NCBI GenBank assembly: GCA_000438295.1
Contig: FR901043.1
Coordinates: forward strand, 1 to 24,513
DNA length: 24,513 bases
DNA from: Clostridium sp. CAG:451
GTDB lineage: Bacteria; Bacillota_I; Bacilli_A; RF39; UBA660
Direction of reading: 5' to 3'
Part shown: positions 14,991 through 21,869 of the stretch, piece after piece
Numbering within the stretch: position 1 is the stretch's first letter
How the letters are laid out: every line of letters begins with the position of its first letter
Position numbers and translations under genes: made by a program
Notes under the pieces: generated by a model
Seen by the model: the letters and a program-made list of their open reading frames with translations, nothing else
Database searches by the model: none
Told to the model about the DNA's origin: nothing

Positions 14991-15850
14991 TGAGATATTT
15001 AATAACTGGTGTTACTGGTCAATTAGGTTATGATGTAGTAAGAGTTCTAAAAGAAAATGGTGTTACTGATATTTATGCACCAACAAGTAGTGAGTTTGAT
15101 ATTACTAATAAAGAAATAGTAGTCTCTAAGACTAAAGAGTTTAACCCTGATGTTATTATTCACTGTGCCGCTTATACTAAAGTTGATCAAGCAGAGATTG
15201 ATATTGATACTTGTTATAAAGTTAATGTTGATGGTACTAAAAATATGACAGAAGCAGCAAAAGATGTAGATGCCAAAATCATCTATATCAGTACTGATTA
15301 TGTCTTTGATGGGGAAAAGAAAGGTGCCTATCTAGTAGATGATAAGACTAATCCTAAATCTATTTATGGAAAGACTAAACTAGAAGGAGAGAAAATAGTT
15401 AGTAGTTATTTAAAACATTTTATTGTAAGAATATCTTGGGTATTTGGAATTAATGGTAATAACTTTGTTAAGACTATGCTTAATCTTTCTAAGACTCATA
15501 AAGAGTTAACCGTAGTAGCAGATCAAATAGGTAGTCCAACTTATACTTATGATTTAGCAAAACTATTATACGATATGAGTAAAACTACTAAGTATGGAAC
15601 TTACCATGCAACTAATGAAGGAATTTATAGCTGGGCAGACTTTGCAAGATTAATATTAAAAGATAAAGATACTAAAGTTATTGATGTAACTACTTTAGAA
15701 TATCAAAAAATGATTAATAAGAAACAAGCCCCAAGGCCTAAAAATTCTTTATTAGACAAAGAAAAACTAGTGGTAAATGGATTTAGTAAGTTACCACCAG
15801 TTAATGATGCTCTAGAAAGATATTTAAGAGAATTAGAAAAAGAAGCGTAA
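14990..15850 (+). CDS. rmlD: dTDP-4-dehydrorhamnose reductase
   Basis: RmlD reduces dTDP-4-keto-L-rhamnose to dTDP-L-rhamnose, using NAD(P)H. It is a short-chain dehydrogenase-type Rossmann protein: ITGVTGQLGYDVV is the glycine-rich loop, then IHCAAYTKVDQAE, and YISTDYVFDG with the YGKTKLEGEK catalytic Tyr-x-x-x-Lys. FIVRISWVFG and PRPKNSLLD near the C-terminus are also typical. The length is 286 residues. It is the last gene of the operon; the 3' end forms half of a bidirectional terminator with convergent rpsT. The dehydratase RmlB, which acts between RmlA and RmlC, is not in this cluster. Confidence 0.96.
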   Translation: MRYLITGVTGQLGYDVVRVLKENGVTDIYAPTSSEFDITNKEIVVSKTKEFNPDVIIHCAAYTKVDQAEIDIDTCYKVNVDGTKNMTEAAKDVDAKIIYISTDYVFDGEKKGAYLVDDKTNPKSIYGKTKLEGEKIVSSYLKHFIVRISWVFGINGNNFVKTMLNLSKTHKELTVVADQIGSPTYTYDLAKLLYDMSKTTKYGTYHATNEGIYSWADFARLILKDKDTKVIDVTTLEYQKMINKKQAPRPKNSLLDKEKLVVNGFSKLPPVNDALERYLRELEKEA

Positions 15851-15868
15851 TATTATGCTTCTTTTATT
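15837..15868. terminator. Bidirectional terminator between rmlD and rpsT
   Basis: A nine-base-pair perfect stem (AAAAGAAGC 15838-15846 with GCTTCTTTT 15857-15865) extends inward by three more pairs including one G-U. T runs follow in both directions. The hairpin includes both stop codons. Confidence 0.85.
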
Positions 15869-16128
15869 TCCATCTTATTTACTGCTTTAGTTAATCTTGA
15901 TTTTAAACGAGCAGCTTTATTTTTATGAACTGATCCATGAGTACAAGCTTTATCAACTCTTTGAATAGCAATATTTAAAGTCTTTTTAGCTTCTTCACCT
16001 TTACCAGCAAGAATAGCTTTTTCACAGTTTTTAACTGCTGTACGCATACTTGAAGTTACAAGAGTGTTTACATCAGCTTTTCTTTCATTACTACGAACTC
16101 TTTTCTTAGCACTTTTAATATTTGGCAT
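15853..16128 (-). CDS. rpsT: 30S ribosomal protein S20
   Basis: S20 binds 16S rRNA early in small-subunit assembly. The 91-residue basic helical protein begins with MPNIKSAKKRVRSNERK, the standard S20 N-terminus, and continues with TSSMRTAVKNCEKAI and the C-terminal HKNKAARLKSRLTKAVNK. GAGGTGA is placed eight bases before the start on the minus strand. The gene is monocistronic, with its own promoter and a hairpin terminator shared with rmlD. Confidence 0.98.
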   Translation of the reverse strand: MPNIKSAKKRVRSNERKADVNTLVTSSMRTAVKNCEKAILAGKGEEAKKTLNIAIQRVDKACTHGSVHKNKAARLKSRLTKAVNKMEIKEA

Positions 16129-16160
16129 AATTTCACCTCACTTCTTGTTTAAACATTTAC

Positions 16161-16189
16161 ATTTTATCAGAAAATTATAGATATTGCAA
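16161..16189 (-). promoter_or_regulatory. rpsT promoter
   Basis: On the minus strand TTGCAA (plus 16184-16189), a 17-base spacer and TAAAAT (plus 16161-16166) with extended TGA just before the -10. Confidence 0.65.
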
Positions 16190-16316
16190 ATGTTTTAATT
16201 TCTTTCTTATATATAATACAAAAAAGTAGGGGAAAAAGCAAGGAATATAGACAAATTTATTCAATCATCAATCTATGTAAAAGAATTCTTTTAAATAAAA
16301 AAACTTATGTTTTCTT
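16190..16316. other. Intergenic region between divergent rpsT and yhhQ-like promoters, no gene seen
   Basis: AT-rich stretch between the two promoters. No ORF with a Shine-Dalgarno site, no tRNA-like fold and no riboswitch consensus was recognised; in particular no preQ1-I type core is seen before the queuosine-precursor transporter-like gene. Confidence 0.4.
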
Positions 16317-16345
16317 TTGACGAAATATTTAACGTATGATATAGT
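16317..16345 (+). promoter_or_regulatory. Promoter of the YhhQ-like transporter gene
   Basis: TTGACG (16317-16322), a 17-base spacer and TATAGT (16340-16345) with extended TGA at 16337-16339. AGGTGAG at 16361-16367 precedes the start. Confidence 0.7.
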
Positions 16346-16372
16346 ATTTATAGAATAGGAAGGTGAGATGAT

Positions 16373-16963
16373 ATGAGAAAGAATATGACGAAAAAAAGAG
16401 TTGTAAAAAAAGAAGAGATAGGTTCTTGGGTATATATTTTACTACTAACATCGGTTACTATTTTAGGATGGGTGCTAGGGAAATTTGATTTTTCTATTGG
16501 TAAAACAACTTTAACAATAGCTGTTTTTGCTTATCCATTTCGTTATTTTATAGCCAATATTATTACTAAAAAATATGGCTATAAAGAAGCGATGAATGGT
16601 ATTAGTTATTCAGCTTGTTTACTTTTGTTATTTGCCATAGTTGCTAGTTTATTTGGACAACATGATGTGGATTATGTACCACTTACTGGAGAATTGTTTG
16701 GTTATATGTTAAGTCAAATGATTAACTTATCAATTTATTACTATCTATTAATAAATACAAAAGATGACAAGATACCTTATTTAGGATCTTATATTGCAGC
16801 TATGCTAGTTGATACTTTAGTAAGTATGCTTTTTGCCAGTAGATTAGTAGTACTTGCAAGTTTCTGGAGAACTTATTTTGTAACTATTCTTATTCAAGCA
16901 ATTATTTCTATTTTCTTAATTTATTTTGATGATAAGAAAATATATAATCCAAGAAAAAAATAG
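16373..16963 (+). CDS. YhhQ/VUT-family membrane transporter (probable queuosine precursor uptake)
   Basis: The 196-residue protein has about six hydrophobic helices. The segment AYPFRYFIANIITKKYGYKEAMNGI, lying after the second helix, parallels the conserved region of VUT-family proteins (in YhhQ a proline-containing turn followed by I-x-x-x-YG-x-K-x-A), and SQMINLSIYYYLL matches the later SQ-x-I-D-like motif. Family members import queuine or preQ0/preQ1 for tRNA queuosine modification. No other queuosine gene is nearby, so the substrate is inferred only from the family. AGGTGAG is well placed for the ATG at 16373. The gene overlaps the following anchored protein by about 35 bases. Confidence 0.72.
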   Translation: MRKNMTKKRVVKKEEIGSWVYILLLTSVTILGWVLGKFDFSIGKTTLTIAVFAYPFRYFIANIITKKYGYKEAMNGISYSACLLLLFAIVASLFGQHDVDYVPLTGELFGYMLSQMINLSIYYYLLINTKDDKIPYLGSYIAAMLVDTLVSMLFASRLVVLASFWRTYFVTILIQAIISIFLIYFDDKKIYNPRKK

Positions 16964-17321
16964 TTATTTAAAAAAAGTATTAGTTTTAATTATTATCTTA
17001 ATCATTATTCTTTTAGTTAGTGTTTTAAGAATAGTTAAAGCTAAAAATCTTGAATATTATAGGAAACAAGAAAAGTTGATGAGGCTAGCTACTATTAATT
17101 ATTTTAAGGACTATCCTTCTTATTTACCTCTTAAAAATGGTGAGTCTAAAAAAGTAATAGTATCTTCTTTAGTTAAAGAAGGATATATAGAGAAAATAAC
17201 TGATATTAATAATAACGAATGTGATAGTATGAAAAGCTATGTTAAAGTAGTTAAAAATAGTAAAGACACATATACTTATTCTTCATATCTTGTTTGTCCT
17301 AATTATAAAGTAAAAAAGTAA
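16929..17321 (+). CDS. Membrane-anchored protein with pilin-like ectodomain
   Basis: The protein has about 130 residues: a short basic N-terminus, one hydrophobic helix (about residues 17-36), then a small extracytoplasmic domain. The domain layout resembles C-terminal heads of minor type IV pilins in gut Bacilli. A helix (KLMRLATINYFKDYPSYLP) leads to a lysine-rich turn, then SSLVKEGYIEKITD, then two cysteines (C98 in NNECDS, C123 in YLVCPNY) positioned for a disulfide around a YTYSSY strand. It lacks the GFTLIE prepilin site, so it would not be processed like a pilin. Starts at 16929 (ATG) or 16926 (TTG) both overlap the upstream gene and neither has a Shine-Dalgarno site, so the start is uncertain. 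Confidence 0.6.
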   Translation: MIRKYIIQEKNSYLKKVLVLIIILIIILLVSVLRIVKAKNLEYYRKQEKLMRLATINYFKDYPSYLPLKNGESKKVIVSSLVKEGYIEKITDINNNECDSMKSYVKVVKNSKDTYTYSSYLVCPNYKVKK

Positions 17322-17353
17322 TCTATAGAAAGAACTGTAGATTACTTTTTTCT
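17312..17353. terminator. Bidirectional terminator between the pilin-like gene and the YqfQ-like gene
   Basis: A fourteen-base-pair perfect inverted repeat (AAAAAAGTAATCTA 17312-17325 with TAGATTACTTTTTT 17338-17351) ends in T runs on both strands. It contains the stop codons of both convergent genes. Confidence 0.85.
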
Positions 17354-17577
17354 TCTTGGCTTGTAGCCTTTTCTCTTATTGATGGTTCACTATCTTTTAC
17401 AGCATCAGCAATTCTAAATAAAGTTTTTGCATTGGTAACTAGTGGTTTTACTTGATATATTATAGGTATAGCTTGATTAATAACATTAAGTGTCTTCTGT
17501 GTATTGTTTAAAATACTACTCCAGTTTATTTTTTTTATACCATTATTAAACTGATAAGGATTCATTTGGTTATACAT
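17323..17577 (-). CDS. YqfQ/VrrA-like protein
   Basis: The 84-residue product has a Tyr/Asn/Gln-rich N-terminus (MYNQMNPYQFNNG) followed by KINWSSILNNTQKTLNVINQAIPIIYQVKPLVTNAKTLFRI. I recognise this as the core of the YqfQ (VrrA) family, a small conserved Bacillota protein of unknown function. A longer in-frame start at 17634 exists, but AAGGGTGAT lies directly before the ATG at 17577 (minus strand) and fixes the shorter form. The moderately hydrophobic stretch around INQAIPIIYQV may associate with membranes but is not a clear transmembrane helix. Confidence 0.7.
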   Translation of the reverse strand: MYNQMNPYQFNNGIKKINWSSILNNTQKTLNVINQAIPIIYQVKPLVTNAKTLFRIADAVKDSEPSIREKATSQEEKSNLQFFL

Positions 17578-17618
17578 ATTTATCACCCTTATTTTAATAT
17601 ATGTTACTTGTTTTTTTC

Positions 17619-17647
17619 TTGTGTCATTTATCAAGTAATGATATAAT
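17619..17647 (+). promoter_or_regulatory. Promoter of pilC
   Basis: TTGTGT (17619-17624), a 17-base spacer and a perfect TATAAT (17642-17647) with extended TGA at 17639-17641. Confidence 0.6.
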
Positions 17648-17674
17648 TATTTTAGTAGAGAGGGTGTTGTTAAT

Positions 17675-19099
17675 ATGGAAAAAGCTATGCAACCATTTAT
17701 CTTTATATATCATGCTGTTGCTTATATATTTTCTTTACCAAAAACAATTCTTTCATATTCATTTAAAGGTATTGCCTTTATTTTATCATTATTTAATATT
17801 AAACCAAAAGAAGATGATGATAGTAAAGAACTAGAAGAAGAGGTAAAAAAATTAATGACTAAAAAGGAAGAAGAAGTCATTAAAGAAGAGCCATTATTTT
17901 CTTATAGATATAAAGCTAAAGGCGTTAATGGAAAAGAATTCTCCGGTACTATGGAAGGAAGTAGTATTGATGATGTTAAAAACTTTTTAATTAATGAAGG
18001 CTATGAAATAGTTGAAATTAATCCTCGTAAAACTTATGATGTTGATGTTAATATAGGAGGTAAGTTTGGTTCAGCTGAATTATCTTTTACTTTAACCCAG
18101 TTGTCTACTTACTTAAAAGCTGGTATTTCTTTAATAGACTCAGTAAGAATACTTGAAAAACAAGCTGAGAAACCAGAACATAGAAAAGTTTATCAAAAGA
18201 TGGTTTATGAATTATTAAAAGGAGAAAGTTTATCAGTTGCTATGCAAAAACAACAAGATAAGTTTCCTAAGTTATTAGTAAATATGGTTAAGACTAGTGA
18301 GTTAACGGGAGATTTAACTTCAGTTTTAGATGATATGGCTGAGTATTATACTTCAAAAGAAGAAACTAAGAAAACAATGATTTCTGCTATGACTTATCCA
18401 GTTATTGTTATAATAATAGCTATTTGTGTTGTAATATTCATTTTAACTTCAATCGTTCCTAAATTTGTTGATATGTATAGTGCAAATGATGCAAAAATTC
18501 CTGCTCTTACTCAGGCTATAATGAATATAAGTAATTTTTTAACCCAACATTATATTATCTTAATACTAATCATAGGTGGAATTGTTGGTACTTTTATTTT
18601 ACTATTTAAACATGTTCAAGCTTTTCGAAAAAATGCTCAAATTGTAATGATGCATGTACCTGTTTTAAGTAAAATAATTATTTATAATGAAGTTTATAAT
18701 TTTACTAAGACTTTTGCTTCACTCTTGAATCATGGTGTCTTTATTACTGATAGTATGGAGATACTTGCTAAAATTACTAATAACGAAGTTTATAAGGAAT
18801 TAATAAATAGAACAATTATAAACTTAAATAAAGGTGCTAATATCTCCGATTCTTTCAAGGGATCTTGGGCTTTTCCAGTAGCTGCTTATGAAATGATTGT
18901 TACTGGTGAGTCTACTGGACAATTAGGATTAATGATGGAGAAGGTTGCTAATTATTATCAAACATTACATAAAAATATAGTTAAACAGTTACAAAGTTTA
19001 TTAGAGCCAATGATGATTGTCTTTTTGGCTGTTATAGTAGGTATTATTCTTTTATCAGTTATGATGCCAATGTTTGATATATATTCAAAGATTCAGTAG
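17675..19099 (+). CDS. pilC: Type IV pilus / type II secretion inner-membrane platform protein (PilC/GspF family)
   Basis: The protein has 474 residues. From about residue 75 it has the conserved N-terminal module FSYRYKAKGVNGKEFSGTM...LINEGYEIVEI. Two tandem T2SSF domains follow, the first starting FTLTQLSTYLKAGISLIDSVRIL with the hydrophobic IVIIIAICVVIFILTSIVP, the second starting FTKTFASLLNHGVFITDSMEIL and ending in a hydrophobic helix (MMIVFLAVIVGIILLSVMMPMF). Together these form the platform on which pilins are assembled. Residues 1-45 are an additional hydrophobic/amphipathic extension, joined by an acidic/lysine-rich linker (46-72). No partner ATPase is encoded nearby. The prepilin peptidase gene follows at once, its Shine-Dalgarno overlapping the stop. 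Confidence 0.93.
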   Translation: MEKAMQPFIFIYHAVAYIFSLPKTILSYSFKGIAFILSLFNIKPKEDDDSKELEEEVKKLMTKKEEEVIKEEPLFSYRYKAKGVNGKEFSGTMEGSSIDDVKNFLINEGYEIVEINPRKTYDVDVNIGGKFGSAELSFTLTQLSTYLKAGISLIDSVRILEKQAEKPEHRKVYQKMVYELLKGESLSVAMQKQQDKFPKLLVNMVKTSELTGDLTSVLDDMAEYYTSKEETKKTMISAMTYPVIVIIIAICVVIFILTSIVPKFVDMYSANDAKIPALTQAIMNISNFLTQHYIILILIIGGIVGTFILLFKHVQAFRKNAQIVMMHVPVLSKIIIYNEVYNFTKTFASLLNHGVFITDSMEILAKITNNEVYKELINRTIINLNKGANISDSFKGSWAFPVAAYEMIVTGESTGQLGLMMEKVANYYQTLHKNIVKQLQSLLEPMMIVFLAVIVGIILLSVMMPMFDIYSKIQ

Positions 19100-19108
19100 G
19101 TGATTTAA

Positions 19109-19879
19109 ATGGAAATGGTTTATTTAATATGCTTTCTTCTTTTAGGGCTAGTAATGGGCTCTTTCTTTTGTGTTGTAGGATTAAGACTAGGAAGAGAAGA
19201 AAACTTTATAACAGGTAGAAGTTATTGTGATAGTTGTCATCATGAATTAGTTGCTAAAGATTTAGTACCCCTTTTTTCATATATATTTCTAAAAGGAAGA
19301 TGTAGATATTGCAAGAATAAAATTAATCCCTTATCATTTTTTATAGAACTATTTACAGGGGTTTTGTTTATGATTGCCTTTTATTCTTTTTCATTTAGTA
19401 TTGATTTACTAATAGTTTTAGTAGCTATTTCACTTACAATGATAATATTTGCAAGTGATACAACTTATCTAATTATTCCTGATGAAGTGTTAACTTTTTT
19501 TGCAGTAATATTTATAATATTAGATATTTTTAAGCTTGGGTTTGTTGGTAGTTTAAAAATGATAGGAGGAGCGGTTTTTCTTTTCCTTGTTATGTATGCC
19601 TTAATGAAGTTTGGAGATTTTTTACTAAAGAAAGAAAGCTTAGGAGGCGGAGATGTTAAACTATTATTTGTAATAGGTTTAGTGTTAGAACCACTTTTAG
19701 GTATAGTTAATATTTTCTTAGGTAGTTTTATTGCTCTACCTGTATCAGTCTTTTTATATAAAAAAAATAAAGAACATGTTATTCCTTTTGGACCATTTCT
19801 CTTAGTAGCATTTCTAATAATATTATTTAGTAAAATAACACAAAGTGATATTATTAAACTAATTCTTAATTTAAACTAG
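19109..19879 (+). CDS. pilD: Prepilin peptidase (A24 family, type IV leader peptidase)
   Basis: This is a polytopic aspartic protease that cleaves prepilin leaders after glycine and, in bifunctional members, N-methylates the new N-terminus. The N-terminal domain carries the zinc-type pairs C40-xx-C43 and C65-xx-C68 (YCDSCHHEL and CRYCKNKI), together with GLVMGSFFCVVGLRLG and the PLSFFIELFTG segment. The A24 domain has the aspartate pair: D117 (ASDTTYLIIPDEV) and D182 (LGGGDVKLL). The length is 256 residues with about seven helices. It forms an operon with pilC and should process the two prepilins encoded at 9256 and 9867. ATG 19109 follows AGGTGAT at 19098-19104. Confidence 0.95.
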   Translation: MEMVYLICFLLLGLVMGSFFCVVGLRLGREENFITGRSYCDSCHHELVAKDLVPLFSYIFLKGRCRYCKNKINPLSFFIELFTGVLFMIAFYSFSFSIDLLIVLVAISLTMIIFASDTTYLIIPDEVLTFFAVIFIILDIFKLGFVGSLKMIGGAVFLFLVMYALMKFGDFLLKKESLGGGDVKLLFVIGLVLEPLLGIVNIFLGSFIALPVSVFLYKKNKEHVIPFGPFLLVAFLIILFSKITQSDIIKLILNLN

Positions 19880-19896
19880 TATATTAATAAAGTCTG

Positions 19897-19905
19897 TGTT
19901 ATAAT
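19897..19905 (+). promoter_or_regulatory. Extended -10 promoter of the unknown gene at 19931
   Basis: TGTTATAAT with a perfect TATAAT at 19900-19905 lies 25 bases before the start, with AGGAGGG in between. The -35 is weak. Confidence 0.55.
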
Positions 19906-19930
19906 AATAAACACTTTAGGAGGGAATATA

Positions 19931-20584
19931 ATGAAAATATCAAATAATTTAAAAAATGATTCAATTTATCTACAAAAAAAAGATATACTTTACTTAGAGA
20001 AGGTTTTTAATACTAGTTTTATTCCAAAAGATGAGGAAAAAGACTATAAAGACAATGACTTTATTTTGATTGAAAACAAGGAAAAAGTTGATTTAATTAA
20101 ATCAAGAGATGAAATATTAGAATTTAAAAAATTTCTTTCTATGACTAGAGAGGAACTAGAACAAAGAATGGATGATGCAGAACAATTGAAATACATTGTT
20201 GAGAAAAAGAAAGCACCAGAAAGTGAGATTCTTAGATATAGTTATGAATATAAGAGTGCTATAGATGAATTTCTTGAAAAGGGAAGAGGTTCTTTATCTT
20301 TTGATGTACCACTAACTCTTGATATGCTTAATAGTTATTTATTTTATGAAACTAATGATACCTATTATACGGCTTCAACAACTATGCCTAGTACCTATGA
20401 AGTAGGAAGAATAGATGGAAAAATAGTTGATACTTATGATACTGTACTTAAAGATTTTGTAAGAAACTCTATGATTACCGCTAGTGATATAGAAAGTAAA
20501 AATCAAAATGATGAATTGTATTTAACTAAAATCAAAAGTGCTGATAAGAAAAAGCTTTATTACACAATAAACCGAAAGAAGTGA
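19931..20584 (+). CDS. Hypothetical soluble protein
   Basis: I do not recognise this 217-residue protein. It has no signal peptide or membrane helix and is rich in Lys, Asp and Glu. A middle region (about residues 60-110) is predicted helical: LEFKKFLSMTREELEQRMDDAEQ, followed by YSYEYKSAIDEFLEKG. The C-terminal half is more beta-like, with SLSFDVPLTLDML, TTMPSTYEVGRIDGKIV and KKLYYTINRKK. AGGAGGG precedes the ATG, and the gene has its own extended -10. It ends in TGA four bases before mtaB, so it is probably cotranscribed with mtaB and recD2, but no functional link can be drawn. Confidence 0.7.
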   Translation: MKISNNLKNDSIYLQKKDILYLEKVFNTSFIPKDEEKDYKDNDFILIENKEKVDLIKSRDEILEFKKFLSMTREELEQRMDDAEQLKYIVEKKKAPESEILRYSYEYKSAIDEFLEKGRGSLSFDVPLTLDMLNSYLFYETNDTYYTASTTMPSTYEVGRIDGKIVDTYDTVLKDFVRNSMITASDIESKNQNDELYLTKIKSADKKKLYYTINRKK

Positions 20585-20588
20585 TAAA

Positions 20589-21869
20589 ATGAAGGTTGGT
20601 ATTTGTACTTTAGGGTGTAAAGTTAATACTTATGAAAGTGAATATATTGAACAAGAATTAAAGAAAAGTGGCTACCAGATAGCCTCTTTTGACGATTTAT
20701 GTGATGTTTATATAATAAATACATGTACTGTTACTAATCAAGCTGATGTTAAAAGTAGAAAGATGATACATCGTTTTAGAAAAGCTAATCCTGATGCTTG
20801 TATTGTAGCTATGGGTTGCTTTATTGAGACTAATTTAGAAAATATTGATCCTGATATTGATATTGCTATTGGTAATAGAAGAAAAGGAGAACTTGTTAAT
20901 TTACTAGATGAGTTCTTTACTAATAGAAGTAAGATAGTAGCTAAAGGAAATGATAAGTCACATTTTGAAAATATGTACTTAGAAAACTTTGAAGGAAGAA
21001 CTAGAGCTTTTGTTAAAGTACAAGATGGGTGTGAAAACTTTTGTAGTTACTGTATAATTCCTTATGCTAGAGGAAAGTGTTGTTCTAAACCATTAGAAAC
21101 AGTAGTAAGTGAAGTTAAAACATTACTTAGTAGAGGTTATCAAGAAATAGTGTTAACTGGTATTCATACTGGTAATTATGGGGTGGATATTAATACTAAT
21201 TTTGCTACTTTATTAAGAAATTTAGTTAAGCTTGATGGACTTAAAAGACTTAGAATATCTAGTATAGAGGTTACTGAATTAACAGATGAAGTATTAGAAA
21301 TTATTAGAGAAAATGAAAATATTGTAAATCACTTTCATATTCCCTTACAAGCTGGTAGTGATAAAATCTTAAAACTAATGAATAGAAAATATGATCTTTC
21401 ATACTTTGAAGATAAAATTAATAAATTAAGAAGTATAAGAAAAGATGTATCTATTACTACTGATATAATAGTAGGTTTTCCTTTAGAAGAAGAAAATGAC
21501 TTTATAGAAACAATTAATAATGCTAAGAAATTTAACTTTTCTAAGATTCATGTCTTTCCATATTCGGTTAGAACAGGGACAAAAGCTGCTAGTATGAAAC
21601 AAATTGATGGTAATATCAAAAAAGATAGGGCAAGAAGACTATTAAGAGTCTCTAATGAACTAGCTAAAGCTTATCAAGAAAAGTTTATTGGTAAAGAGGT
21701 AGAAGTGCTAATCGAAAAAGATAATTCTGATGTCTCTTTTGGTCATACTGGTAACTATTTAGCTGTAAAAGTAGCAGGAAGTCATAAACAAAATACATTT
21801 GTTAAAGCAAAAGTTATTGCAATTGATGGTACAAATTGTCTTGCTAGGGAGGAACAATGTCAGAGATAA
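20589..21869 (+). CDS. mtaB: tRNA t6A37 methylthiotransferase MtaB
   Basis: MtaB is a radical-SAM methylthiotransferase that converts t6A at position 37 of certain tRNAs to ms2t6A. The N-terminal UPF0004 domain begins with GICTLGCKVNTYESEYI, the form characteristic of MtaB as opposed to MiaB or RimO. The cluster cysteines appear in TLGCKVN, NTCTVTNQAD and AMGCFIE. The radical-SAM motif is CENFCSYC (CxxxCxxC) in DGCENFCSYCIIPYARG. A TRAM-like RNA-binding domain occupies the last 60 or so residues. The length (426) is standard. The 3' end overlaps recD2 by 13 bases. Confidence 0.95.
   Translation: MKVGICTLGCKVNTYESEYIEQELKKSGYQIASFDDLCDVYIINTCTVTNQADVKSRKMIHRFRKANPDACIVAMGCFIETNLENIDPDIDIAIGNRRKGELVNLLDEFFTNRSKIVAKGNDKSHFENMYLENFEGRTRAFVKVQDGCENFCSYCIIPYARGKCCSKPLETVVSEVKTLLSRGYQEIVLTGIHTGNYGVDINTNFATLLRNLVKLDGLKRLRISSIEVTELTDEVLEIIRENENIVNHFHIPLQAGSDKILKLMNRKYDLSYFEDKINKLRSIRKDVSITTDIIVGFPLEEENDFIETINNAKKFNFSKIHVFPYSVRTGTKAASMKQIDGNIKKDRARRLLRVSNELAKAYQEKFIGKEVEVLIEKDNSDVSFGHTGNYLAVKVAGSHKQNTFVKAKVIAIDGTNCLAREEQCQR

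Noticed and set aside
16190..16372. preQ1 riboswitch before the YhhQ-like transporter
   Set aside because: No GGTTC...ACCC-type pseudoknot core or A-rich tail was found in the leader; the start lies close to the promoter.
17601..17834. Plus-strand ORF overlapping the start of pilC
   Set aside because: Out-of-frame with pilC, which has the promoter, ribosome site and conserved domains.
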